A stretch of DNA of 42,257 bases from JABDPF01 sp036351575 (GCA_036351575.1 JAZBPJ010000042.1:1-42257), one strand, 5' to 3'; numbered from the stretch's first letter, positions 14,933 through 23,797 are shown. The notes: generated from the sequence alone by a model not told the origin. Numbers and translations are program-made.

Positions 14933-17169
14933 ACGTGACAAAAAATCCATTGATGGCTCTCCTCGCTGCGCTGCTGGCTGCCGCTTTCTCGGCACCGGCC
15001 GCTTTTGCCATAGACGCCGGCTCGGTGCGCGACTTCGACGATGTGTTCGTGATTTCCGCCGAGGCGAACGGGCGGGAAAGCGTCCGCGTGCGCTGGAACA
15101 TCGAGGAAGGTTATTACCTGTATAACAACCAGTTCCTGGGTTTCAGCACAGAAACCGGCGGTGTCGTGCTCGGCGAGCCGCGGCTTCCGACGGGTAAAAC
15201 CGGGTATGACGAACTGCTGGGCCAGGAAGTCGAAAAGTACTATGGCGAGGTGACGGTGGAAGTGCCGCTGGAGTCCGTCGCGCCGTCGGTGAACACGCTG
15301 CAGCTGAAAGTGCGCTCCCAGGGCTGTCTCGAAGACGAACTCTGTTACCCGCCGACGACCCAGGTCGTCGACCTGGCGCTGCCGTCTGCGCCCGGGGAAA
15401 GCGCCGGCGCCTCGCTGCTGTCGGGCTACGAACCGCCCCCACTGACTGCCGAAGAGGCTTTCAGCTACGAGTCCATCGGCTACGACGCCGGGACGGCGCT
15501 GGTTCGTTTCACCATGCCGTCCGACCATTACCTTTACGCGGACAAGCTGGAATTCCGGGTCGTTTCGGGAGACGGGTTTTCAGTCGCCGGCGTGGATCTT
15601 CCGGAGGGCGTGATCAAGGACGATCCCGAGTTCGGGCCGGTCCCGGTCTACTTCGGCCAGGTCGAAGTGCCGGTCCGGCTGGCGCGGCCCGCGGGTCCGG
15701 CCACCGCGGTCGAGCTGGAAGCCAGCTTCCAGGGATGCCGCGACGGTGATATCTGTTACCCGCCGATGAAGCGCACCGCCGCCTTTGAAATGCCGGCCTC
15801 GAAGAACGCTGTTTCAGCCGGGCCGCCACGTGAACCTTCATTGGAGCCGGCTGCCGTTCCGCAGGCGGAGCAGGATCGCCTGGCCCAGCTGCTGACCAGC
15901 AGCCCGCTGCGCGCCGTGGCCGCGTTTTTCATCGCGGGCCTGCTGCTCGCGTTTACACCCTGCGTGCTGCCGATGATTCCGATCCTGTCCGGCATCATCA
16001 TCGGCCAGGGCAAGGAACTGACCACCGCCCGGGCCTTCTGGCTGTCACTGGTTTACGTGCTGGCGATGGCGGTCACCTATACCGTGGCCGGCGTGCTGGC
16101 GGGGCTGTTTGGCCAGAACCTGCAGGCGGCGTTCCAGAACCCGTGGATCATCAGCGGTTTTGTCGCCATTTTCGTACTGCTGGCCCTGTCCATGTTCGGT
16201 TTCTACGAATTGCAGCTGCCGGCCCGGCTGCAGACGCGGCTCACCGAGGCGAGCAATCAGCAAAAAGGCGGAAGCCTGGCGGGCGTGGCCGTGATGGGTT
16301 TTCTTTCCGCCCTGATCGTCGGCCCCTGCGTGGCGCCTCCGCTGATGGCCGCGCTGATCGTCATCGGCAGTTCCGGTGACGCGGTGCTGGGCGGCACCGC
16401 GCTGTTCGCGCTGGCCATGGGCATGGGCCTGCCGCTGATCCTGTTCGGTGTTTCCGCGGGCAAGCTCGTGCCTCGGGCCGGCGCATGGATGAACGCCGTC
16501 AAGGCGGTGTTCGGCGTGGCCATGCTCGGCCTGTCCGTGTGGATGCTCGAACGCATTTTGCCCGGCGGCATCATCATGGTCCTGTGGGGGCTGCTGGCCA
16601 TCGGCTGCGCGGTTTATCTCGGAGCGCTCGAACCGGCAAGGGAAGGTTCGGGGTGGCGCAAGCTGTGGAAATCCCTTGGGGTCTTTCTGCTCGTGCTGGG
16701 TGTGCTCGAACTCATCGGCGCCGCCGCCGGCGGCAGCGACTGGACCCGGCCGCTGGCCGGCCTGGAGCGGGGCTCCGGGAGCACGGCCGTCGCCGAAGCG
16801 CATACGCCGTTTCAGCGCATCAAGTCACTCGCGGATCTCGACAGCGCAATCGACACGCGGGCCGCGGGCCGCGGCACGATCCTGGACTACTACGCGGACT
16901 GGTGCGTGGAGTGCAAACGCATGGAGCGCAACACGTTTCCGGAGGTCGGGGTGGCTCAGCGCATGGACCGTTTTCAGCTGCTGCAGGCCGACGTGACGGC
17001 CAATGACGAGACGGACCAGGCCCTGATGCGCGAGTTCGGGATCATCGGCCCGCCGGCCATCCTGTTCTTTGACCGCGCAGGGCGCGAGATGAAAAGTTTC
17101 CGGCTCGTGGGCTACTTCGGCCCCGAGGAGTTTGCCGATCATCTCGACCGGGTGATGGCCGCCTGGTAA
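14929..17169 (+). CDS. dsbD: Thiol:disulfide interchange protein DsbD with duplicated alpha domain
   Basis: A 746-residue inner-membrane reductant shuttle that carries electrons from cytoplasmic thioredoxin to periplasmic DsbC-type proteins. Order: signal peptide (1-27 ending SAPAAFA), then two DsbD-alpha-like domains in tandem. The first has GYYLYNN, Cys133 and Cys139 (QGCxxxxxCYPP). The second has HYLYADK, Cys270 and Cys276 in the same motif. Eight or so membrane helices follow, with Cys345 (FTPCVLP) and Cys467 (GPCVAPP), and a C-terminal thioredoxin domain with WCVECK (659, 662). E. coli DsbD has one alpha domain and about 565 residues, so the duplication explains the extra length. Start ATG 14929 overlaps the cutA stop. 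The call is firm. Confidence 0.95.
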   Translation: MNVTKNPLMALLAALLAAAFSAPAAFAIDAGSVRDFDDVFVISAEANGRESVRVRWNIEEGYYLYNNQFLGFSTETGGVVLGEPRLPTGKTGYDELLGQEVEKYYGEVTVEVPLESVAPSVNTLQLKVRSQGCLEDELCYPPTTQVVDLALPSAPGESAGASLLSGYEPPPLTAEEAFSYESIGYDAGTALVRFTMPSDHYLYADKLEFRVVSGDGFSVAGVDLPEGVIKDDPEFGPVPVYFGQVEVPVRLARPAGPATAVELEASFQGCRDGDICYPPMKRTAAFEMPASKNAVSAGPPREPSLEPAAVPQAEQDRLAQLLTSSPLRAVAAFFIAGLLLAFTPCVLPMIPILSGIIIGQGKELTTARAFWLSLVYVLAMAVTYTVAGVLAGLFGQNLQAAFQNPWIISGFVAIFVLLALSMFGFYELQLPARLQTRLTEASNQQKGGSLAGVAVMGFLSALIVGPCVAPPLMAALIVIGSSGDAVLGGTALFALAMGMGLPLILFGVSAGKLVPRAGAWMNAVKAVFGVAMLGLSVWMLERILPGGIIMVLWGLLAIGCAVYLGALEPAREGSGWRKLWKSLGVFLLVLGVLELIGAAAGGSDWTRPLAGLERGSGSTAVAEAHTPFQRIKSLADLDSAIDTRAAGRGTILDYYADWCVECKRMERNTFPEVGVAQRMDRFQLLQADVTANDETDQALMREFGIIGPPAILFFDRAGREMKSFRLVGYFGPEEFADHLDRVMAAW

Positions 17170-17307
17170 TGGATCGCGCCTGAAACCTGCCCGGCTGCAG
17201 AGTGGTCAAAATCAGGAAATATTACGATCTTGCCGCCAATTGCATCGATCGGTAGACAAAAAACACCGTATGATGCAGACTTGCTCTCGCTGACGGAGGG
17301 CAAGCGC

Positions 17308-17757
17308 ATGGCGAAAATACTGGTACTCAACGGACCCAACCTCAATCTTCTCGGAAGCCGCGAGCCGGAACTGTACGGTCACCGCACGTTGTCTGAAATC
17401 ATGGAAGAACTGGACCGCTTTGCCGGCGCCTGCGGTCACGAGTTCGACTGGAAACAGGAAAACAGCGAAGGCGTGCTCGTCGAGGCCATACACCGGGCGG
17501 CCGCTGAAGGCGTGGATTACATCCTGTTCAACCCGGCCGGGTATACGCATACCAGTGTCGCCCTGCGCGACGCGATGCTCGCGGTGCAGATTCCTTTCGT
17601 GGAAGTTCACCTGACGCCGACCGCCGCCCGCGAGCCTTTCAGGCAGATTTCCTATTTTTCCGACATCGCGATCGGCGTGATCACGGGCTTTCGGGGGGAA
17701 AGCTACATGCTGGCCCTGCAGGCCATCATCAACCTGATTGATCCCTGGGATAAATAA
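17308..17757 (+). CDS. aroQ: Type II 3-dehydroquinate dehydratase
   Basis: A 149-residue class II dehydroquinase of the shikimate pathway, normally dodecameric and cytoplasmic. It dehydrates 3-dehydroquinate to 3-dehydroshikimate. Visible: LNGPNLNLLGSREPELYG (catalytic tyrosine in the flexible lid), QENSEG, FNPAGYTHTS with the conserved asparagine, and VEVHLTP with the catalytic histidine. The frame is open to 17230, but ATG 17308 is chosen because GGAGGG (17295-17300) lies before it and homologues start with this strand. A TATGAT box at 17269-17274 may be its -10 element. It precedes accB by 12 bases, the standard gammaproteobacterial aroQ-accB-accC order. Confidence 0.96.
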   Translation: MAKILVLNGPNLNLLGSREPELYGHRTLSEIMEELDRFAGACGHEFDWKQENSEGVLVEAIHRAAAEGVDYILFNPAGYTHTSVALRDAMLAVQIPFVEVHLTPTAAREPFRQISYFSDIAIGVITGFRGESYMLALQAIINLIDPWDK

Positions 17758-17769
17758 CCGGAGCGCCAA

Positions 17770-18255
17770 ATGGATATCAGAAAGATAAAAAAGCTCATCG
17801 AGTTACTGGAGGAGTCAAGCCTCTCCGAGATTGAAATTGTCGAGGGCGAAGAATCGGTTCGCCTCAGCCGGGGCGCCGCGGCCGTTGCCGGGATGCCGGT
17901 GCACATGCCGCAGCATTACGCCTTGCCGCCCAACGTCCAGGCGGCGGCCTGGTCGGCTCCCGGCCAGGTGCCGGCCGCGGCGGCCGGGCCCGCCGAGCCG
18001 GAACAGGAAGAGGTTCCGGAGGGTGAACTCGTGCGCGCGCCCATGGTGGGCACATTTTACGCGGCGTCCAGCCCCGAAGCGGAGCCTTTCGTCTCGCTTG
18101 GCCAGCAGGTCAGCGAAGGTGAGACCATGTGCATCATCGAAGCCATGAAAATGTTCAACCAGATCGAGGCGGAATGCAGCGGCACGGTGGTGGCCATCCT
18201 GGTCGAAAACGGTCAGCCCGTTGAGTTCGACCAGCCCCTGTTCGTCATCCGCTAG
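17770..18255 (+). CDS. accB: Biotin carboxyl carrier protein of acetyl-CoA carboxylase
   Basis: A 161-residue AccB. The N-terminal helix pair (DIRKIKKLIELLEESSLSE type) is followed by a Pro/Ala-rich flexible linker at about residues 45-85 and a C-terminal biotinyl domain of about 75 residues. Lys127 in EAMKM is the biotinylated residue, and the thumb-type PMVGTFYAASSP loop is present. It carries carboxybiotin between AccC and the AccAD transferase in malonyl-CoA synthesis. The gene lies 12 bases after aroQ and 8 bases before accC, and all three are surely cotranscribed. Confidence 0.97.
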   Translation: MDIRKIKKLIELLEESSLSEIEIVEGEESVRLSRGAAAVAGMPVHMPQHYALPPNVQAAAWSAPGQVPAAAAGPAEPEQEEVPEGELVRAPMVGTFYAASSPEAEPFVSLGQQVSEGETMCIIEAMKMFNQIEAECSGTVVAILVENGQPVEFDQPLFVIR

Positions 18256-18263
18256 GCCGCATC

Positions 18264-19619
18264 ATGCCAGTTTTCGAAAAAGTCGTTATCGCCAACCGCG
18301 GTGAGATTGCGCTACGCATCCTTCGCGCCTGCGAAGCCATGAACATCAAGACCGTGGCGCTGCATTCGACGGTCGACCGCAACCTCAAACATGTCGCGAT
18401 GGCGGATGAATCGGTGTGCATCGGGCCGCCGCCGGCGACCGACAGTTACCTGAACATTCCGGCCATCATCGCGGCGACCGAGCTGACCGACGCCGTTGCG
18501 GTGCACCCGGGTTACGGTTTCCTGGCCGAGAACGCCGATTTCGCCGAGCGCATCGAGGAAAGCGGCTTCGTTTTCATCGGGCCGCGGCCCGAGACGATTC
18601 GCCTGATGGGCGACAAGGTCTCCGCCATCAACGCCATGCGGAAGGCGGGCGTGCCCTGCGTGCCCGGCTCGGACGGCGCCCTCTCCGATGATCCTGAAGA
18701 CGTGGCGCGTATCGCGCGCGAAATCGGCTACCCGGTCATCATCAAGGCGGCGGCCGGCGGCGGTGGCCGCGGCATGCGCGTGGTCAACACCGAGCCGCAC
18801 CTGCACCACGCGCTGCAGCTGACCCGCCAGGAGGCGGGCAGCGCATTTGGCGACGATACGGTCTACCTGGAAAAATTCCTGGAAAATCCACGTCATATCG
18901 AGGTCCAGGTGATTGCCGACCAGCATGGCAACGCCGTTCACCTCGGTGAACGTGACTGCTCGACGCAGCGCCGCCACCAGAAAGTCATCGAGGAAGCCCC
19001 CGCGCCCGGCATCACGCCGGAGCAGCGCAACGAGATCGGCATGATCTGTGTCGAAGCCTGCAAGCGGATTGGATATCGCGGCGCCGGCACGTTCGAATTC
19101 CTGTTCGATAACGGGAAGTTCTATTTCATCGAGATGAACACGCGTATCCAGGTCGAGCACCCCGTGACCGAGTGCATCACCGGCGTCGATCTCGTGCGTG
19201 AGCAGATCCTGGTGGCGGCCGGCCGGCCCCTGTCGTTCAGCCAGGAGGACGTGGTCATCCGCGGTCACGCGGTGGAGTGCCGCATCAACGCGGAAGACCC
19301 GGTTACCTTCATGCCGTTCCCCGGAACGGTCGAGGGGTTTCACGCGCCGGGCGGCCCGGGCATCAGGACTGAAACCCACATCTACGATGGTTACCGCGTG
19401 CCCCCGAACTACGACTCGATGATCGGCAAGATCATTGCTTACGCCGGCGACCGGGAACAGGCCATCGCGCGCATGCGGGTCGCCCTGGACGAGATGGTGC
19501 TGCACGGCATCAAGACGAACGTGCCCCTGCACAAGTGGCTGCTGCACGACCCGGGCTTTCTCGCGGGCGGTTTCAACATTCATTACCTGGAAAAACGGCT
19601 CGAAGAAAGGGATACCTGA
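18264..19619 (+). CDS. accC: Biotin carboxylase subunit of acetyl-CoA carboxylase
   Basis: A 451-residue ATP-grasp enzyme that carboxylates the biotin of AccB using ATP and bicarbonate. Marks in order: the N-terminal VIANRGEIALRI, HPGYGFLAEN, the ATP-binding glycine loop AAAGGGGRGM, the QVQVxAD-like segment reading EVQVIADQHG, ERDCSTQRRHQK, and the catalytic EMNTRIQVEHPVTE. Length and motifs match E. coli AccC. It sits 8 bases after accB, with prmA starting 3 bases after its stop. No anomaly is seen. Confidence 0.98.
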   Translation: MPVFEKVVIANRGEIALRILRACEAMNIKTVALHSTVDRNLKHVAMADESVCIGPPPATDSYLNIPAIIAATELTDAVAVHPGYGFLAENADFAERIEESGFVFIGPRPETIRLMGDKVSAINAMRKAGVPCVPGSDGALSDDPEDVARIAREIGYPVIIKAAAGGGGRGMRVVNTEPHLHHALQLTRQEAGSAFGDDTVYLEKFLENPRHIEVQVIADQHGNAVHLGERDCSTQRRHQKVIEEAPAPGITPEQRNEIGMICVEACKRIGYRGAGTFEFLFDNGKFYFIEMNTRIQVEHPVTECITGVDLVREQILVAAGRPLSFSQEDVVIRGHAVECRINAEDPVTFMPFPGTVEGFHAPGGPGIRTETHIYDGYRVPPNYDSMIGKIIAYAGDREQAIARMRVALDEMVLHGIKTNVPLHKWLLHDPGFLAGGFNIHYLEKRLEERDT

Positions 19620-19622
19620 GTC

Positions 19623-20507
19623 GTGCCGTGGACCGAGGTCATGATCCGCGTCGACCGGGACGCCGTGACCGAGGCGGAGCGCTGCCTCGAAGCACTCGGG
19701 GCGGCCGCGGTGACGCTGGAGGATGATGCGGACCACCCCGTGCTCGAACCCGGTCCCGGCGAAACCCCTTTGTGGCCCACCGTGAGCGTGCGCGGCCTCT
19801 TTGGTGCCGCAGTTGACCGGGCCGGCGTGCTCGAGGCGCTGCGGGCGGTTCCGGGTGCGCGGGAGCCCGGCCGCGTGCATTGGCGCAGTCTGGACGATCG
19901 CGACTGGGTCCGCGCCTGGATGGACCGCTTCGAGCCGATGCGCTTCGGAGCGCACCTCTGGGTCGTTCCCAGCGGCATGGACGACCCGGCCGACCCGGCC
20001 GCGGTCCTGCTGAGACTCGACCCCGGGCTCGCTTTCGGCACCGGAACCCACCCGACCACCGCGCTTTGCCTGGAGTGGCTGGCCGACCGGGACATGATCG
20101 GCGCCAGCGTTCTCGACTACGGCTGCGGCTCAGGAATACTGGCCATCGCGGCGGCGAAGCTGGGCGCCTCGCGCGTTGTCGCCGTGGACAATGACCCGCA
20201 GGCCCTGGAGGCGACGCGGTTGAACGCCGAGCGCAACGGGGTTGCTGACCGGGTCGGGTGCGTGGCGCCGGAAGCGTTCGAGGCGGGGAAATTCGATGTC
20301 GTGGTGGCGAATATCCTTGCCCGGCCGCTGATCGAACTGGCTCCGCTGATCGTGAGCAATGCTATCCGTGAAGGGCGCCTGGTCCTCTCGGGCTTGCTCG
20401 AGGAACAGGTCGGAACCGTGACCGCGGCGTACCGCCCGCACTGCCGCGTAGAGGAAACCGCGACGCGCGAAGGGTGGTCGCGCGTGGTTCTTGCAAAAAC
20501 GGCCTAG
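19623..20507 (+). CDS. prmA: Ribosomal protein L11 methyltransferase
   Basis: A 294-residue SAM-dependent methyltransferase that trimethylates ribosomal protein L11. An N-terminal substrate-recognition domain (about 1-95) is followed by a Rossmann-fold catalytic domain. Key parts: LDPGLAFGTGTHPTT, SAM motif I LDYGCGSGILAIAA, the acidic VAVDNDPQA, and NILARPL, typical of the PrmA family. Start is GTG 19623, with GAAAGG (19605-19610) overlapping the end of accC. It is the usual last gene of the accB-accC-prmA group. The convergent methyltransferase gene ends 19 bases further on. Confidence 0.95.
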   Translation: MPWTEVMIRVDRDAVTEAERCLEALGAAAVTLEDDADHPVLEPGPGETPLWPTVSVRGLFGAAVDRAGVLEALRAVPGAREPGRVHWRSLDDRDWVRAWMDRFEPMRFGAHLWVVPSGMDDPADPAAVLLRLDPGLAFGTGTHPTTALCLEWLADRDMIGASVLDYGCGSGILAIAAAKLGASRVVAVDNDPQALEATRLNAERNGVADRVGCVAPEAFEAGKFDVVVANILARPLIELAPLIVSNAIREGRLVLSGLLEEQVGTVTAAYRPHCRVEETATREGWSRVVLAKTA

Positions 20508-20526
20508 TTACCGAGAACGGTTGGGG

Positions 20527-21450
20527 CTACTCCGGGACCTCGCCCCAGATTTCCGCGTTTTTTCCCCACAGCGAAAGCAGGTAAGGCCTGAACAGCGCTG
20601 CTTCGGGCTCGTCCCCGAGGCTGTCGATATGGCGCAGCATGTCGCCCGGGGGCAGCTTGCCGAACAGCACGTCTACCGACTGGGCGAAAAGCTCCGCGTA
20701 CAGCGGGGAGTAAACGATGGCGTCGCGGTTCTTCTCGATGTGGGACAGCCAGGCGGACCTGTCTTCCGGCCCGATTTCCTTGCCCGCGATGATCTGCACG
20801 GACTGTGACTCGTTGAAATTGGCGAGTGTTTCGAAGCCCGCGTGCGTGACATAAAGTTCAAATTCTTCGGCCGTGCAGAACTGGTTGCGGGCGACGTCTT
20901 TGCGCCTGCCCTGGTCGGCCCGGGACCAGACCAGCGGTTCGTAGGACCAGCGGTGCCAGCCAACGGGGTGGCTGAGGTTCCAGGTCTCGACGAAAATCAC
21001 TCCGCCGGGGCGGACCACGCGGTGCAGTTCCTGCAGGTACAGGTACAGGTCTTCCTTGTCCATGTGGCAAAAGACCGCGATGGAGTAGGCCTTGTCGAAG
21101 CGGTTGTCCTCGAACATTTCCAGGCTGCTGCGTTGCAGCCGGTGGAAGTCCACGTTGTCCAGGTGCGCCATGCGCTCGCCGGCGTAACGCACCATGTTTT
21201 CCGAGATGTCGACACCGGTCCAGTGCCTGCAATGCGGCGCCAATTCGCGGCCGATGCGGCCGATGCCGCAACCCAGTTCGAGCACCTCGTCTTGCGGCCC
21301 GATGTTCAGCGCGGCAAGCGCCTGGCCGGCGGACCAGCGGCCCGTGTGCTGCACGACATCCTCGCTCTGGCTGCCGTCGACGGCCGAGATGGCGGATGCG
21401 GCTGAACTCGCCTGCCTGTTCCAGAACTCCGCGTAATTCGATACGTCCAT
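20527..21450 (-). CDS. Class I SAM-dependent methyltransferase
   Basis: A 307-residue methyltransferase of unknown substrate. The SAM motif I VLELGCGIGRIGREL lies near residue 75, followed by WTGVDISENMV (acidic motif II) and a later VVRPGGVIFVETWN (motif of post-strand 5). The extra C-terminal part of about 110 residues resembles no domain I know and may bind the substrate. It lies nine bases after ppa on the same strand, so the two are probably cotranscribed, though the connection is not obvious. The methyltransferase fold is certain; it is not a recognisable UbiE, UbiG or Cfa type. Confidence 0.8.
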   Translation of the reverse strand: MDVSNYAEFWNRQASSAASAISAVDGSQSEDVVQHTGRWSAGQALAALNIGPQDEVLELGCGIGRIGRELAPHCRHWTGVDISENMVRYAGERMAHLDNVDFHRLQRSSLEMFEDNRFDKAYSIAVFCHMDKEDLYLYLQELHRVVRPGGVIFVETWNLSHPVGWHRWSYEPLVWSRADQGRRKDVARNQFCTAEEFELYVTHAGFETLANFNESQSVQIIAGKEIGPEDRSAWLSHIEKNRDAIVYSPLYAELFAQSVDVLFGKLPPGDMLRHIDSLGDEPEAALFRPYLLSLWGKNAEIWGEVPE

Positions 21451-21459
21451 GTTTTCTGC

Positions 21460-22014
21460 TTACCAGTTTTCGCGTTGGTTTTCGGGCAGCGCATTGTAAC
21501 GCTCGATCGAGTCCACGATTTCCTGCCGTGCGGCAGCTGCGCCTTCCCATCCCTTGATGTTCACCCACTTGCCGGTTTCGAGGTCCTTGTAGTGGTCGAA
21601 GAAATGGTGAATCTGCATGCGCAGCAGGACGTCGACGTCCTCGAGTTCCTGCACGTCCTGGTAGAGGCCGGTGACGTCGTCGGTGGGCACCGCGAGCACC
21701 TTGGCATCCTCGCCGGACTCGTCCTCCATCAGCAGCAGGCCCACGGGCCGGCAGGTAATCACCGCGCCGTAGTTGATCGGCACCGGCATCACCACCATCA
21801 CGTCGGTCGGATCCCCGTCCCCGCACAGCGTGTGCGGAATGTAGCCGTAGTTGCAGGGGTAGTGCATCGCGGTCTTCAGCATGCGGTCGAGAAACAGCGC
21901 GCCCGACTCCTTGTCGACTTCGTATTTCACGGCGGGGCTGTGCATCGGGATTTCGATGATGACGTTCACATCGTTGGGAACGTCACGACCGGGGGGGACT
22001 TTCTTGAGACTCAT
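21460..22014 (-). CDS. ppa: Soluble inorganic pyrophosphatase (family I)
   Basis: A 184-residue family I pyrophosphatase that hydrolyses PPi to phosphate in the cytoplasm and pulls biosynthetic reactions forward. Visible: IEIPMHSPAVKYEVDKESG with active-site Glu and Lys, YPCNYGYIP, and the metal motif DGDPTDVMV (threonine where valine or leucine is usual). The frame is open far upstream, but the start is ATG 22014. GGAG lies seven bases before it and the protein then has family length. A consensus TATAAT box is found at 22049-22054 on the same strand. With pfp and hppA also present, the cell has three enzymes competing for PPi. Confidence 0.96.
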   Translation of the reverse strand: MSLKKVPPGRDVPNDVNVIIEIPMHSPAVKYEVDKESGALFLDRMLKTAMHYPCNYGYIPHTLCGDGDPTDVMVVMPVPINYGAVITCRPVGLLLMEDESGEDAKVLAVPTDDVTGLYQDVQELEDVDVLLRMQIHHFFDHYKDLETGKWVNIKGWEGAAAARQEIVDSIERYNALPENQRENW

Positions 22015-22048
22015 GGAGCACTCCGGGGGAGTCGATGGAATGCAACTG

Positions 22049-22054
22049 ATTATA
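22049..22054 (-). promoter_or_regulatory. -10 box of ppa
   Basis: The minus strand reads TATAAT, a perfect sigma-70 -10 hexamer, 35 bases before the ppa start in the short ppa-tdk divergent gap. No good -35 box is found at the right distance; the AT-rich stretch upstream may help. Confidence 0.55.
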
Positions 22055-22071
22055 TCTTTAAACTCTTTTGC

Positions 22072-22731
22072 ATGGCGAAACTCTACTTCTACTACTCGGC
22101 CATGAATGCCGGCAAGACCACGGTGCTGCTGCAGTCCGCGCACAATTACCGCGAACGCGGCATGAACCCCCTGTTGTTCACGCCTCTGCTGGACGACCGC
22201 TACGGCAAGGGGGTCATCACGTCGCGCATCGGACTGAAGGCTGATGCCGTGACGTTCCGGCCGCAGGATGACCTGTTTCAGACGGTCCGGGACGAACTGG
22301 AAAAAGACAACGTGCACTGCGTGCTGGTCGATGAATCGCAGTTCCTGCTTCGCGACCAGGTGTACCAGCTCACGGAGGTCGTGGACCGGCTCGATATCCC
22401 GGTCTTGTGCTTCGGCCTGCGGACCGATTTCCAGGGCGAACTGTTCGAGGGCAGCCGGCACCTGCTGGCCTGGGCGGACGTTCTGCAGGAGCTGAAAACC
22501 ATTTGCCATACCGGGCGCAAGGCGACCATGGTGGTGCGGGTGGACGACGACGGCTACGCGCTTCGCGAGGGCTCGCAGGTCGAGATCGGCGGCAATGAAC
22601 GTTATATTTCAGTCAGCCGCAAGGAATTCAAGCGCGTGTTCTACGGCGGTGAGCGCGTGCGGCTGTTCGTTCCCTCTGATACGGCAGCTGAGTCCGGCGC
22701 CGAAACCGAACAGAACCCGCTGCTGGAGTAA
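22072..22731 (+). CDS. tdk: Thymidine kinase
   Basis: A 219-residue type II thymidine kinase that phosphorylates thymidine to TMP in the salvage pathway. Seen: P-loop SAMNAGKTT (9-17), VLVDESQFL with the catalytic glutamate, CFGLRTDFQGELFEGS, and the thymidine-binding lasso ending in GGNERYISV. The structural zinc cysteines of E. coli Tdk are mostly absent: CxCGRKA becomes CHTGRKA and the later YVSVCR becomes YISVSR. Xanthomonas-type Tdk is similar, so this is a lineage trait. ATG 22072 has no Shine-Dalgarno sequence. Divergent from ppa; a small gene follows 3 bases after the stop. Confidence 0.95.
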   Translation: MAKLYFYYSAMNAGKTTVLLQSAHNYRERGMNPLLFTPLLDDRYGKGVITSRIGLKADAVTFRPQDDLFQTVRDELEKDNVHCVLVDESQFLLRDQVYQLTEVVDRLDIPVLCFGLRTDFQGELFEGSRHLLAWADVLQELKTICHTGRKATMVVRVDDDGYALREGSQVEIGGNERYISVSRKEFKRVFYGGERVRLFVPSDTAAESGAETEQNPLLE

Positions 22732-22734
22732 GCC

Positions 22735-22935
22735 ATGAAATTCCTGATCCTTCTGATTATCGTCCTGATCCTCGCCTGGAAGTTCTGGCCCCAGGACGGC
22801 GCGGATTCGGCCAAAGACTCGTTCATGGGCCCGCAGATGCAGGCCCTGGAAAAAGCCAGGGCGGTCGAGGACGATTACATCGATGCAGTCGAGGAAAAGA
22901 ACCGCAGGATCGACGAGCAGACGGACGGCGGGTGA
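22735..22935 (+). CDS. Small membrane-anchored protein
   Basis: A 66-residue protein with one N-terminal hydrophobic helix (residues 2-17, FLILLIIVLILAWKFW) followed by a polar, acidic, probably helical region rich in Glu, Asp and Lys. It starts three bases after the tdk stop, so it is likely translated with tdk. I know no family for it. It resembles many short one-helix proteins of proteobacteria in which the polar part faces the cytoplasm or periplasm; the lack of a clear cleavage site favours an anchor. Real gene is likely; function unknown. Confidence 0.6.
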   Translation: MKFLILLIIVLILAWKFWPQDGADSAKDSFMGPQMQALEKARAVEDDYIDAVEEKNRRIDEQTDGG

Positions 22936-22960
22936 TCCGGCCCCGGATTGTCCAATGGGT

Positions 22961-23779
22961 TCACCTTTGGCACGAGGGGCAGTAATAGCTGGAGCGCTGG
23001 CCGATGACTTTTCTCCTGATGGCGGTGCCACAGTTGAAACAGGCCAGCCCATCGCGGTCGTACACCAGCAGTTCCTGAGCGAAATAGCCCGGACTGCTTT
23101 CCGGGTCGAGGAAGTCGCGCAGCGTGGTTCCGCCGCGGCGGATCGCCCTCGCCAGCACGTCCTTGATGGCGCTGCTCAGCGCCTCGTAGCGCGCCGCAGA
23201 AATTCTTCCGGCGGCCCGGGCCGGGTGGATGCCGCTCATGAAGAGCGCCTCCGAGGCGTAGATATTGCCCACGCCGACAACGGTCTTGCCGTCCATGATG
23301 AAATTTTTCACCGCGCCTTTGCGCCCGCGTGAACGCCGGTAGAGACAGGCGCCGTCGAAATCTTTCGACAGCGGCTCCGGGCCGAGATTGCGGAGCAGTT
23401 CATGCTCTTCGGCCGGGTCGTCGAACCAGGAAAATACGCCAAACCGCCGCGGGTCGTGAAAACGCACGCAGCGGCCGTCATCCAGCACGATGTCGACATG
23501 GTCGTGTTTGCGGGGCGCGTCGCCGGCACTGCAGACGCGCAGCGAACCGGACATGCCGAGGTGGATCAGCAGGCCGCCGCCCATACCCTGCAGGCCGATC
23601 AGCAGGTACTTGGCCCTCCTGCGGCATTCGCCGACGCGGCTTCCCGCGGCCCGGTGAACGCTGTCGGGTATCAGCCAGCGCAGCGACGGGTTGCGGACCA
23701 CGATTTCCATGACGGTCCGCCCCTTGAGCGAGGGCGCGATGCCCCGCAGGGTGGTTTCAACCTCGGGCAGTTCAGGCAA
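22961..23779 (-). CDS. mutM: Formamidopyrimidine-DNA glycosylase
   Basis: A 272-residue bifunctional glycosylase/AP lyase that removes 8-oxoguanine and formamidopyrimidines. The catalytic N-terminal Pro2-Glu3 of PELPEVET is present, the H2TH region follows, and the C-terminus has the zinc finger CFNCG and CPSCQR. The start codon is TTG (complement of 23777-23779), since PELPEVE must follow directly and GAGGAG lies nine bases upstream. It is last in the radC-rpmB-rpmG-mutM order also seen in E. coli, but a terminator after rpmG separates it, so it likely uses its own promoter or readthrough. Confidence 0.96.
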   Translation of the reverse strand: MPELPEVETTLRGIAPSLKGRTVMEIVVRNPSLRWLIPDSVHRAAGSRVGECRRRAKYLLIGLQGMGGGLLIHLGMSGSLRVCSAGDAPRKHDHVDIVLDDGRCVRFHDPRRFGVFSWFDDPAEEHELLRNLGPEPLSKDFDGACLYRRSRGRKGAVKNFIMDGKTVVGVGNIYASEALFMSGIHPARAAGRISAARYEALSSAIKDVLARAIRRGGTTLRDFLDPESSPGYFAQELLVYDRDGLACFNCGTAIRRKVIGQRSSYYCPSCQR

Positions 23780-23797
23780 AACCCGGTCTCCTCAATC

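Noticed and set aside
18312..20051. A long open frame antisense to accC and prmA
   Set aside because: Composition (rich in His, Arg, Asp) is typical of a shadow frame; accC and prmA have full family motifs.
21475..22071. Upstream extension of the tdk frame across ppa
   Set aside because: It runs antisense to ppa, and thymidine kinases begin at the MAKLYFYY methionine.
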